DNA of 15,496 nt, from NCBI GenBank assembly GCA_964635065.1, contig CAZWMK010000051.1, positions 1 through 15,496 on the forward strand, in the 5' to 3' direction. The notes beneath the pieces are model-generated. The model ran no database searches. It worked only from the letters and a program-made list of their open reading frames with translations, and was not told where the DNA came from. Every line of letters begins with the position of its first letter. The first letter of the stretch is position 1. This document shows positions 5,750 to 13,502 of this stretch, piece by piece. The DNA comes from CAZWMK01 sp964635065. GTDB lineage: Bacteria; Pseudomonadota; Alphaproteobacteria; Sphingomonadales; Sphingomonadaceae. The translations under genes and the position numbers were made by a program.

Positions 5750-7195
5750 TTGGAACTTTCTGAAATTTCATGCGCGCGTTTCATGTTGGGCCTGTTCTCG
5801 GGCGCTGCGCTCTGGGGCGGTGCGGCAGTAGCGGCGGGCGACGGAAATGCTGCGGCTTATGACCGGGCGCGTGCCGATCAGGCGCAGTCGGCGACGCTGG
5901 CCGATGTTGTGCCAGCCGACACTGAAGCGCGGCAGACATGGGCGCGTCACCTGGCCTATGACGCCGCCATCTATGGGCAGGTTCTGGCGCTGCATTATCA
6001 GCAGCTGCGGGCGCAGGCGCTGGATTCGGCCGGTCCCAATTATACCGGTTTCAACGTTTTTGCGCATGATCGCCAACTGGCGGCCCCCGGATACAAGCCG
6101 TTCAAGTCGCCCAACGCCGATACGCTTTATTCCAATGCCTGGCTCGATCTCAGCGGCGGTCCCGTGCAACTCGATGTGCCGGATACGGATGGGCGCTATT
6201 ACACCGTCAATTTCCTCGATGCTTATGGCAATGCCACAAACATCAGTGCGCGCACCCATGGCACCAAGGGTGGACGCTACTGGATTGCAGCCGCCCACTG
6301 GCAGGGCGACGTGCCGGCCGACGTCACCCTGTTCAGGGTGACGACGCCTTATGTCTGGATTCTGATGCGTATCCTGACGACGGATGCCGCCGATGCCCGG
6401 CGCGTCAATCGCTTGCAGGATCGCTTTCGTCTGACGCCTACCGTCCCGGCTGCGCGCCGCATGCCTTTTCCGGCGGCGGGCCTCGATGACGATCTGACCT
6501 ATTTTTCCAGTGTGGATTACATGCTGCGTGCGGTCGGCTATCCCGCAGAGGAAGCCGTGCTGGTTCGTCGTTTCCGTGCGCTTGGCATCGGGGATGGCAC
6601 AGTGCGCGCGAGAGCCGAGGCCGATCCTGCGTTGCGTGCTGCTCTGTCCGAAGGGCGCCGCGATGCCTTGCAGGTGATCGAGCGCAGCATCGGACAGGGC
6701 GGGCGCCCGGTTGGCGGGTGGAGCGCGGCTGTCGATGTCGGCCGTTATGGCGAGAATTACCTCTATCGCGCGGCGATCAATACGCTTGGCACCGGTGCCA
6801 ATGTCGTAGATGAAAACTACCCTTTCACCACCTTCGTCGATGCGGACGGCGCGCGGCTTGACGGCGCGACGGGCCACTATCGCTTGACGCTGGCCCCGCC
6901 GCCGCCCGCGCGGTTTTTCTGGTCGGTGACCGCCTATGATGCGCGCACGCGCGAACTCATCCCCAATCCCGCTGGTCGCTACATTATCAACGACCGCACG
7001 CCGGGCCTTGTGCGTGGCAAGGATGGTTCGGTCACCATCCTGATGCGTCGCGACAAGCCGAAGGGGCGTGAAGCCGCCAACTGGCTGCCGACGCCAGACG
7101 GCCCTTTCTACATCGCTATCCGTGCACAAGGGCCGTCTCCCGATATTGCGGCAGGCCGCTGGGCGCCGCCCGCCATTGAGAGGATCAAATGGTGA
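5750..7195 (+). CDS. Exported DUF1254/DUF1214 domain-containing protein (first of two)
   Basis: The start is TTG at 5750, the only start codon between the in-frame stop at 5735 and the signal peptide; GGAGGTGAT at 5741-5749 is a long match to the 16S anti-Shine-Dalgarno sequence. A signal peptide with one Arg and a hydrophobic core (FMLGLFSGAALWGGAAVAA) suggests cleavage near residue 29. The DUF1254 domain follows, with SPNADTLYSNAWLDLSGGPV (120-139), GRYYTVNFLDAYGNATN (148-164) and SARTHGTKGGRYWI (166-179). The C-terminal DUF1214 domain holds FFWSVTAYDARTREL, NDRTPGLVRGKDGSVTI and NWLPTPDGPFY (444-454). At 481 residues it is a typical full-length member. The periplasmic function of the family is unknown; an enzymatic or binding role towards the locus substrate is inference. 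It overlaps the next gene by 7 nt. Confidence 0.88.
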   Translation: MELSEISCARFMLGLFSGAALWGGAAVAAGDGNAAAYDRARADQAQSATLADVVPADTEARQTWARHLAYDAAIYGQVLALHYQQLRAQALDSAGPNYTGFNVFAHDRQLAAPGYKPFKSPNADTLYSNAWLDLSGGPVQLDVPDTDGRYYTVNFLDAYGNATNISARTHGTKGGRYWIAAAHWQGDVPADVTLFRVTTPYVWILMRILTTDAADARRVNRLQDRFRLTPTVPAARRMPFPAAGLDDDLTYFSSVDYMLRAVGYPAEEAVLVRRFRALGIGDGTVRARAEADPALRAALSEGRRDALQVIERSIGQGGRPVGGWSAAVDVGRYGENYLYRAAINTLGTGANVVDENYPFTTFVDADGARLDGATGHYRLTLAPPPPARFFWSVTAYDARTRELIPNPAGRYIINDRTPGLVRGKDGSVTILMRRDKPKGREAANWLPTPDGPFYIAIRAQGPSPDIAAGRWAPPAIERIKW

Positions 7196-8679
7196 GTGCA
7201 ATGGGACTTCGTCTGTCCGCCCTGTCGCGTCTGATGACAGGCTCCGCCTGCCTTGCGCTGGCGATGCTGGCGCCGACCGCTGCGCTGGCAGGCGGGCAGG
7301 CGGCTCCGACCGTGACGCATCAAGTGCTGGATAATGACGCGCTGTTCAAGGGTGAGGCGCAGGATGTTCAGACGCTGGCCATGCGCGCCTATGTCTGGGG
7401 CTATCCGCTGGTACAGGCAGCCCGCATTCGTTTTCAGATTACCCGTCCGGGGCAGCCTGCATCCGGTCCGGATGATGCTGACATTCACGCACCGATCAAC
7501 AGTTTCGCCCTCAGCCGCAAATTGTCGGATCACACGGCACGCATGGGCGTGGGGCCGAATAACGACACACTTTACAGCCTTGCCTGGATGGACCTGAAGG
7601 ATGGACCGTTCGTGCTCGAAACGCCCGACTTCGGTGATCGCTATTATACGTTTTCGATGAATCAGGCGGACTCGGCGGCCGAATATTCACCGGGCAAGCG
7701 TACGCATGGCCGACAGTTGCCGCCCGTCTTCATGTATGGACCGGACTATAAGGGGCCGGTGCCTGACGGCATGCTGGGGATTCCAAGCCCCACGCGTTAT
7801 TTGCAGATTGCCGGGCGCTTTCTCGTCAGTGCCCCCAGCGAACTGCCAGCCGTTCATGCGCTGCAAGACAAGCTCAAGCTGCGGCGCTGGGCTGATTATC
7901 AGGCCGGGCGCGATGTTGTGGCACCGCCGTCACCGCAGCGTCCGCTGGTGGATGCGGTCAATCCCGCGCCGGAAGACCTGCGCTTCATGGAAATGCTGGG
8001 CAATGTCCTGCGTGACTGGGTGGTCGCGCCACATGACCAGGCCCTCATCGCTTCTTTCGCCCGGATCGGCCTCGACCCCGCGCGCGGTTTCGACTGGCAA
8101 CGTCTGTCCGCCGCCGACCGTGCCGCCCTCCAGCGTGGCTTGCGCGAGGGGGCCGAACTGGTGCGCCGCAAGTCGCTTGATCTTGGCATCGAAAAGAATG
8201 GCTGGACCACAAACTATGCCGGTCCGCGTTTCGGCAATGATCATCTGTTGCGCGCTGCGGTCGCCAAGGACCAGATCTACGTCGCCATCCCCGAGGAATC
8301 GGTTTACCCGATCGGTCGCGTCGATGCTGACGGGCAACCACTGGATGGTCGCAAAAGTTATCGCATCCGCATGGCGGGCGACAATCTGCCACCAGTCGAC
8401 GGTTTCTGGTCGATCACCGTCTATAATGATGACGGTTTCATGATCGACAATCCGATCAAGCGTTATGCCATCGGCGATCGCACGCCGGGCCTTGTGCGCG
8501 ACAAGGATGGCACGATCGAAATCCTGCTTCAGCAGACGCAACCCGACCCGGCACAAAAAGGCAACTGGCTGCCGACGCCGGATGGCCCCTTTTACCTGAT
8601 GATGCGGCTTTACATCCCTCGCCAAGCCATTCTCGACCAGAGCTGGGCACCACCCGCCATCGAGAAGATCACGCCCTGA
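7189..8679 (+). CDS. Exported DUF1254/DUF1214 domain-containing protein (second of two)
   Basis: A paralogue of the preceding gene in the same two-domain layout. The ATG at 7189 has GAGAGGA a few bases upstream and overlaps the previous stop by 7 nt, which points to coupled translation; an ATG at 7201 is a weaker alternative. The signal peptide runs to about residue 34 (APTAALA, then GGQ). DUF1254 motifs are AYVWGYPLV (67-75), GPNNDTLYSLAWMDLKDGPF (122-141) and DRYYTFSMNQ (150-159). The C-terminal DUF1214 half has GFWSITVYNDDGFMIDN, IGDRTPGLVRDKDGTIEILL and NWLPTPDGPFYLMMRL. The copies agree best at the C-terminus (RTPGLVR.KDG, NWLPTPDGPFY, WAPPAIE.I) and differ widely in between, including a different stretch after the YYT motif. 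They are therefore old paralogues with probably distinct jobs. Length is 496 residues. Confidence 0.88.
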   Translation: MVSAMGLRLSALSRLMTGSACLALAMLAPTAALAGGQAAPTVTHQVLDNDALFKGEAQDVQTLAMRAYVWGYPLVQAARIRFQITRPGQPASGPDDADIHAPINSFALSRKLSDHTARMGVGPNNDTLYSLAWMDLKDGPFVLETPDFGDRYYTFSMNQADSAAEYSPGKRTHGRQLPPVFMYGPDYKGPVPDGMLGIPSPTRYLQIAGRFLVSAPSELPAVHALQDKLKLRRWADYQAGRDVVAPPSPQRPLVDAVNPAPEDLRFMEMLGNVLRDWVVAPHDQALIASFARIGLDPARGFDWQRLSAADRAALQRGLREGAELVRRKSLDLGIEKNGWTTNYAGPRFGNDHLLRAAVAKDQIYVAIPEESVYPIGRVDADGQPLDGRKSYRIRMAGDNLPPVDGFWSITVYNDDGFMIDNPIKRYAIGDRTPGLVRDKDGTIEILLQQTQPDPAQKGNWLPTPDGPFYLMMRLYIPRQAILDQSWAPPAIEKITP

Positions 8680-8719
8680 CGTCAGACGCGGGGCACATAA
8701 ACACAACCAGGAGGATGAA

Positions 8720-11098
8720 ATGAACAAGGGGGTTCTGAATTTGAAGAGACTGGCGCTTGCATCGTCAGCGCTGGTCCTTTTGGCGGGGCAGGCAAACCCG
8801 GCGCTGGCGCAAGACGCTGCGGCGGCTGAGCCTGAGATGGCGGACGATATCGTCGTCACGGCCCGCAAGCGCGCCGAAACGCTGGTTGATGTGCCGGTGG
8901 CGATCACGGCAGTAGGCGCTGCCGAAGTCGCGCGTTATGCCGCAACCGACCTGTCGCGCATCGGCCAGTTGGTGCCGCAGGTGATCATCGCGCGGTCAAG
9001 CGGTGCTGGTTCGGGTGCATCGTTCATCATCCGTGGTGTTGGCTCGTCGCAAGGCGATACCGGCATTGAACAGACGGTGACGCTGAACCTCGACGGCGTG
9101 CAGTTGAGCCGCGGCCGCGCCATCGGTCAGGGCTTTTTCGATGTTCGCCAGGTTGAAGTGCTGAAAGGCCCGCAGGCGCTGTTCTTTGGCAAGAACAGTC
9201 CGGGCGGCGTGATCTCGGTGACATCTGCCGGTCCGACCGATGAATTCGAGGGCTTTGTGCGCGGCGGTTATGAATTCCGCACCGATGAGCGTTTCCTTGA
9301 AGGCGCAGTTTCCGGACCAGTGACGGATACGCTGGGCATGCGTCTTGCTCTGCGCGGTAGCGATTCCGAAGGCTATATCCGCAACCTTGCAAGGCCTGGT
9401 GTCGCCAGCCCCTTCTTCCCCGGTGTCGCGATGCCCGGCGCGATCAACACCCGTCAGTCCGCCACCAACGAGTTGATGGGCCGCCTGACGGTTGCCTATA
9501 CGCCCGTCGATAATTTCGATGCGACGCTCAAGGTATTTGGCGCCAAGCGCAATGAAAATGGTCTGGCGCTGGCTGAAAACATCGGCTGCGTCGATAAGCC
9601 GAAGGTGCTGGGCGTGACCGATCCCACCGGCGACTGCAAGCTGGACGGACGTCGTTCGGTATCGGCGTTGCCAGAGGAACTGGCGCAGAATGTCCCGCGC
9701 GCTGGCAACGGCGAAATGTATTCCAAGAACAAGTTTCTGCTGACCTCGCTGACAGCCAATTATCAGGTGAGCGACATCACGATCACCTCAGTCACCGGCT
9801 ATTATGATTACAAGTTCACCGCACTCGACGAATTCAGCTTCAGCGCACCCGGCGGGCTTTGGACGACTTTTGCGGAAAAATACCGGTCCTTCTCGCAAGA
9901 GCTCCGCGCTGTCACCGATTTTGACTCGCCGATCAATTTCGCGTTCGGCGGGCTTTACGAAACGGTGAAGCGCCGCAACGATGTCGCCAATATGCAGTTG
10001 AACCGGCCGGTCGATCCGGTGTCGGGTAACCGCCTGATCAGCGAAAATCTGGTGCATAACAAGGGCGAAACCCTCTCCTTCTTCGGGCAGGCAATCCTCG
10101 ATATCACCGAGACGGTCGAACTGGCTGGTGGCGTGCGCTGGACGCAGGAAGATAAGTCGACACGGATGCAGAACAACTATGTGCATCCGACCGCCAACCT
10201 CGTGAACCCGCTCAACCGCCGTCCGCAGGGCCTGTGGCTCAATTCGGATTACAAGGACGAAAACTGGTCGCCCGAAGTGACGTTGAGCTGGCACCCGACG
10301 GATCGTTCGACGCTCTATGTCGCCTATAAGACCGGCTATAAATCGGGCGGATTCTCGACCCCGCAGGGCGGCATTCCGGGATCGTGGAACGAACTGACGC
10401 CCGTGTTCGGCGCAGAAACAGCGGAAGGTGCGGAAATCGGTGCAAAGGCCGAATTGTTCGATCGCGCGGTCAAGCTCAACCTTGCGCTTTACCGCTATAC
10501 CTTCGACGATCTGCAGCAGACGTCGTTCAACGCGGTGACGTTCCTTTATTCCATCCGCAACGCCGCCAAGGCGCGGACATCGGGTGTGGAACTGGATGGT
10601 TCATGGCGTGTCAGCCCCTATGTCAGCCTGCGCGGCAGCGTGGCCTATAACCGGGCCAAATATCTGAACTTCCCGCTGTCGCCCTGCTGGACCGGGCAGA
10701 GTGCGGCGCAGGGTTGTTCGGGGGGCGTGCAGGATCTGTCTGGCGAAGCACTGGCGCGCGCGCCGCGCTGGAACCTGGCGGGCGGCGTGTCCTATGATCT
10801 GCCGGTCGGCAGCGGCCTGATGATCGGCCTGACGGCGGATGCCAATTACACCAGTGGATACTGGCTGCAGGAAACACAAAATCCCAGCGCCTGGCAGAAG
10901 GGCTTTGCCCGCATCGACGCCAGCGCACGTCTCTATGACGAGGATGAAAAGTGGGAACTGGCACTGATCGGCCGCAACCTCACCAACAAATGGTATGCCA
11001 CGGCCTCGACCGACAAGCCGCTGGGGGCTGTGGGTGAAGTCTCCGCGGCGACAGGGCGTCCGCGCGAAGTGCTGCTGCAGTTCATGCATCGCTTCTGA
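8720..11098 (+). CDS. TonB-dependent outer-membrane receptor
   Basis: An outer-membrane beta-barrel that imports a ligand using energy from TonB-ExbBD. AGGAGGA at 8709-8715 precedes the ATG. The signal peptide ends near residue 30 (NPALA, then QDAAA). A TonB box-like DDIVVTARKR is at 42-51. The plug domain spans about 55-170 with VPVAITAV, IRGVGSSQGDTG, LNLDGVQLSRGRA and VEVLKGPQALFFGKNSPGG. The rest is barrel, ending with an aromatic residue (LLQFMHRF) as outer-membrane assembly requires. Two Cys pairs (GCVDK with GDCK; SPCW with GCSGG) lie in predicted loops and may be disulfides. This CirA/FecA-like subgroup without an STN domain is strongly expanded in sphingomonads, so the ligand cannot be named. 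It follows the DUF1254 pair by 40 nt in the same direction. Length is 792 residues. Confidence 0.93.
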   Translation: MNKGVLNLKRLALASSALVLLAGQANPALAQDAAAAEPEMADDIVVTARKRAETLVDVPVAITAVGAAEVARYAATDLSRIGQLVPQVIIARSSGAGSGASFIIRGVGSSQGDTGIEQTVTLNLDGVQLSRGRAIGQGFFDVRQVEVLKGPQALFFGKNSPGGVISVTSAGPTDEFEGFVRGGYEFRTDERFLEGAVSGPVTDTLGMRLALRGSDSEGYIRNLARPGVASPFFPGVAMPGAINTRQSATNELMGRLTVAYTPVDNFDATLKVFGAKRNENGLALAENIGCVDKPKVLGVTDPTGDCKLDGRRSVSALPEELAQNVPRAGNGEMYSKNKFLLTSLTANYQVSDITITSVTGYYDYKFTALDEFSFSAPGGLWTTFAEKYRSFSQELRAVTDFDSPINFAFGGLYETVKRRNDVANMQLNRPVDPVSGNRLISENLVHNKGETLSFFGQAILDITETVELAGGVRWTQEDKSTRMQNNYVHPTANLVNPLNRRPQGLWLNSDYKDENWSPEVTLSWHPTDRSTLYVAYKTGYKSGGFSTPQGGIPGSWNELTPVFGAETAEGAEIGAKAELFDRAVKLNLALYRYTFDDLQQTSFNAVTFLYSIRNAAKARTSGVELDGSWRVSPYVSLRGSVAYNRAKYLNFPLSPCWTGQSAAQGCSGGVQDLSGEALARAPRWNLAGGVSYDLPVGSGLMIGLTADANYTSGYWLQETQNPSAWQKGFARIDASARLYDEDEKWELALIGRNLTNKWYATASTDKPLGAVGEVSAATGRPREVLLQFMHRF

Positions 11099-11106
11099 TG
11101 AACGCT

Positions 11107-11145
11107 GTCCCGCTGCCATGCCCGAACCGGGCATGGCAGCGGGAC
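11107..11145 (+). terminator. Perfect 18-bp hairpin between the TonB receptor and the DUF3604 gene
   Basis: GTCCCGCTGCCATGCCCG (11107-11124) pairs without mismatch with its reverse complement (11128-11145) around an AAC loop. It starts 9 nt after the receptor stop and ends 38 nt before the DUF3604 start. Only a short CATTTTG follows, so it may be a terminator that lets some transcription through, or an mRNA 3'-end stabiliser that sets different levels of the two proteins. Confidence 0.65.
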
Positions 11146-11183
11146 CATTTTGACATGACACGCTATCCGCCTGGGGAGGGGAT

Positions 11184-13121
11184 ATGATGACTTTGCAAGA
11201 AAATCGCTGGATTCTGGCCATCGGCGCATCGGCTGCCGTGATGGGCCTTGGCCTGCTGGCCGCAGAATTCACCGGGCAGGAGGCATCCGCGCAGGCGCAG
11301 ACTGCCGCAAGGGCCTCCGTTCCCGCCAGCGATGCGACTGCTGTCTATTCCCCGCCGGTGCGCGATGCCAGTGTGACCACCAATGTCTATTGGGGTGATA
11401 CGCACCTGCACACAGACAATTCCATCGATGCCTTCGACATGGGCGCACGAACACTCTCGCCTGCGGAAGCTTATCGTTTTGCACGTGGCGAACAATTGAC
11501 ATCCGAAACCGGATTGCCGGTGAAGCTGCGTCGCCCGCTCGATTTTCTCGTGGTGGCCGATCATGCCGAATTCATGGGCGGCTTTCAGTTGGCGAAAGCA
11601 GGCGATGCCGAAACGCTGGCAGCGCCGATGGGCAAACGTTGGGCCGAACTGATTGCGCAGGGAGGAAAAGGCACGTTGCTGCCAACCGTCACCGCCAGCA
11701 TCATGGGCAGTGAATCCAAAGATGTGAATCTACCCCGTGCGCTGCGGGCGCGTATATGGAAGACAGTTTCGGAAACGGCAGACCGTTTCAATGCACCGGG
11801 CCGCTTTACTGCGCTGTCGGGCTATGAATGGAGTTCGACGCCGGGCAGTCGGAATCTCCATCGTATCGTCATGTTCAAGGACGGTGCCAGCAAGGTCGGA
11901 CAAACGGTTCCCTTCTCGGCGCTCGATAGCGAGGACCCGGAAAAGCTCTGGGCCTATCTCGAAAATTACGAGAAAACGACAGGCGGTGAAGTCATTGCAT
12001 TTGCCCATAATGGCAATGTTTCGAACGGTGCGATGTTCGCCCCGACCCGCATGAATGGCCAGCCGATCGATGCGGACTATGCCAAGCGCCGTATGCGCTG
12101 GGAACCCGTCTATGAAGTGACGCAGACCAAGGGCGATGGCGAAACGCACCCGACCCTTTCACCGACCGATGAATTCGCAGACTTCGAACGCTGGGATGAA
12201 GGCGACATCGTCATGACCAACCCGAAACAGCCGTGGATGCTGCGCACCGAATATGCGCGCTCGGCGCTGGGTGAGGGGTTGAAGCATCAGGCAAAGACGG
12301 GCGCCAATCCGTTCAAGTTCGGCATGATCGGCAGCACCGACAGTCACAACGGCCTCGCAACCACGACCGAGGATAATTATTTCGGCAAGTTCCCGCATGA
12401 CGAACCCTCGACCGCGCGCACGGATGGCAAAAATACCGATGTCGTCGCCCGGCAAGCGTGGCAGCTTGGTGCTTCCGGCCTTGCCGCCGTCTGGGCGCCT
12501 GAAAACACGCGCGAAGCGATCTTTGCCGCGTTCAAGCGGAAAGAAGTTTACGGCACCACCGGTTCGCGCATCAAGCTCAGGTTCTTCGGCGGCTGGGACT
12601 TTGCCGCCAACGACGTGACGCGCCCGAACTATGCCGAGATCGGCTATAAAAAAGGCGTGCCGATGGGCGGCGACCTGATGGCGGCACCCAAAGGTCAGGC
12701 GCCGCGCTTCATGATCGTCGCGGCGAAAGACCCCGATGAAGCCAACCTCGACCGCGTGCAGGTGATCAAGGGCTGGATCGACGCCAAGGGCCAGACGCAC
12801 GAGAAGATCTATGATGTCGTGCTGTCGGATGGCCGCAAGGTTGACCCGAAAACCGGCAAGGCCCCGAAAGTCGGCTCGACCGTCGATGTGAAGAACGCGA
12901 CCTACACCAACAGCATCGGCGCCCCCGAACTGGCGACCGTCTGGACCGATCCGGACTTCGATCCCAAGGCGCGCGCCTTCTATTATGTCCGCGTGCTCGA
13001 AATCCCGAAACCGCGCTGGACGGCCTATGACGCCGCCTTCTTCCACAAGGCGATGGCGGCCAACATCCCGATGACGGTGCAGGACCGCGCCTACAGTTCG
13101 CCCATCTGGTATCAGCCCTGA
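11184..13121 (+). CDS. Exported DUF3604 family protein with PHP-like metal site
   Basis: GGGGAGGGG (11173-11181) lies just upstream of two adjacent ATG codons, 11184 and 11187. A hydrophobic N-terminus (WILAIGASAAVMGLGLLAA) followed by EASAQAQT suggests a signal peptide cut near residue 38. The body is a DUF3604 protein with histidine/acidic motifs arranged as in PHP-type metal-dependent hydrolases: WGDTHLHTDNS (H74, H76), FLVVADHAEF (D126, H127, E129), LSGYEWSS (E215) with LHRIVMF (H226), IAFAHNGN (H275) and MIGSTDSHNG (D386, H388). PHP proteins hydrolyse phosphoesters and related bonds with bound metals; the substrate of DUF3604 is not established. Length is 645 residues, full size. It is the last gene of the plus-strand run, and an extracytoplasmic hydrolase beside an uptake receptor suggests substrate processing in the periplasm. 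Confidence 0.88.
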   Translation: MMTLQENRWILAIGASAAVMGLGLLAAEFTGQEASAQAQTAARASVPASDATAVYSPPVRDASVTTNVYWGDTHLHTDNSIDAFDMGARTLSPAEAYRFARGEQLTSETGLPVKLRRPLDFLVVADHAEFMGGFQLAKAGDAETLAAPMGKRWAELIAQGGKGTLLPTVTASIMGSESKDVNLPRALRARIWKTVSETADRFNAPGRFTALSGYEWSSTPGSRNLHRIVMFKDGASKVGQTVPFSALDSEDPEKLWAYLENYEKTTGGEVIAFAHNGNVSNGAMFAPTRMNGQPIDADYAKRRMRWEPVYEVTQTKGDGETHPTLSPTDEFADFERWDEGDIVMTNPKQPWMLRTEYARSALGEGLKHQAKTGANPFKFGMIGSTDSHNGLATTTEDNYFGKFPHDEPSTARTDGKNTDVVARQAWQLGASGLAAVWAPENTREAIFAAFKRKEVYGTTGSRIKLRFFGGWDFAANDVTRPNYAEIGYKKGVPMGGDLMAAPKGQAPRFMIVAAKDPDEANLDRVQVIKGWIDAKGQTHEKIYDVVLSDGRKVDPKTGKAPKVGSTVDVKNATYTNSIGAPELATVWTDPDFDPKARAFYYVRVLEIPKPRWTAYDAAFFHKAMAANIPMTVQDRAYSSPIWYQP

Positions 13122-13300
13122 TGCGGTGTGCGTGAGGTTGATGCTGGATTTGTCGTGGTCGTAGGCTGGCGCGAGCGGAGCAGGCTGCTGCTGTCGCGCA
13201 GCGCCGGGGGCAGGCTGGCGTAAGGACAGAGAAGAATGTGCAGCGTTTCTTCTGCGACAAGCGCAGGCGAGATGTCAGTCATTGGTGCGGCGGTGTTCAT
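13112..13300 (-). CDS. Possible small protein of unknown function (62 residues)
   Basis: A minus-strand frame in the otherwise empty 13122-13502 region. The peptide has a middle stretch, LVAEETLHILLCPYASLPP, and a Ser/Thr/Pro-rich end (PTTTTNPASTSRTPHQG). Codons in the middle end mostly in G or C like the real genes here, less so at both ends. Only a weak AAGG precedes the ATG at 13300. The frame ends 10 nt inside the DUF3604 coding end, antisense to it. It could be a real small gene, a fragment of a decayed gene, or chance. Confidence 0.25.
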   Translation of the reverse strand: MNTAAPMTDISPALVAEETLHILLCPYASLPPALRDSSSLLRSRQPTTTTNPASTSRTPHQG

Positions 13301-13360
13301 GATGGCGCCTTGGCTGGAATGTCGAAATATCTATTTCAGACACCGCATACGCCATGGTCG

Positions 13361-13399
13361 TTTCAGTCAGATGACGACGGGCTGACGAAATTGTTTTTT
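13361..13399 (+). terminator. Candidate intrinsic terminator for the DUF3604 operon
   Basis: TTTC-A-GTCAG (13361-13370) pairs with CTGAC-GAAA (13382-13390), nine pairs with one bulged A and an 11-nt loop. TTGTTTTTT follows at 13391-13399. It lies 240 nt after the DUF3604 stop and points the same way. The stem is AT-rich at its base, so strength is uncertain. Confidence 0.45.
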
Positions 13400-13425
13400 C
13401 ATGACCTGAACGGCTGATCGGCAAT

Positions 13426-13474
13426 AAAAAAGCGCCTGACGGAGCGGGCCGCAGCCCATGCCCGTCAGGCGCTT
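13426..13474 (-). terminator. Intrinsic terminator of the PEP-CTERM gene
   Basis: AAGCGCCTGACGG (13430-13442) and CCGTCAGGCGCTT (13462-13474) form a perfect 13-bp stem. Read on the minus strand it is followed by a run of six Ts (13431 to 13426). It starts 28 nt after the PEP-CTERM stop. Confidence 0.85.
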
Positions 13475-13502
13475 CATGTCTGGCTTGTTCAGCCGGGAGC
13501 GC

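Noticed and set aside
5768..7201. A 477-residue open frame antisense to the first DUF1254 gene
   Set aside because: It mirrors the plus-strand gene almost exactly, its peptide is Arg/Ile/Gly-rich without any family motif, and long antisense frames are expected in GC-rich genes.
12159..13046. A 295-residue antisense frame over the DUF3604 gene
   Set aside because: No motif, no ribosome binding site, and complete overlap with a recognised gene.
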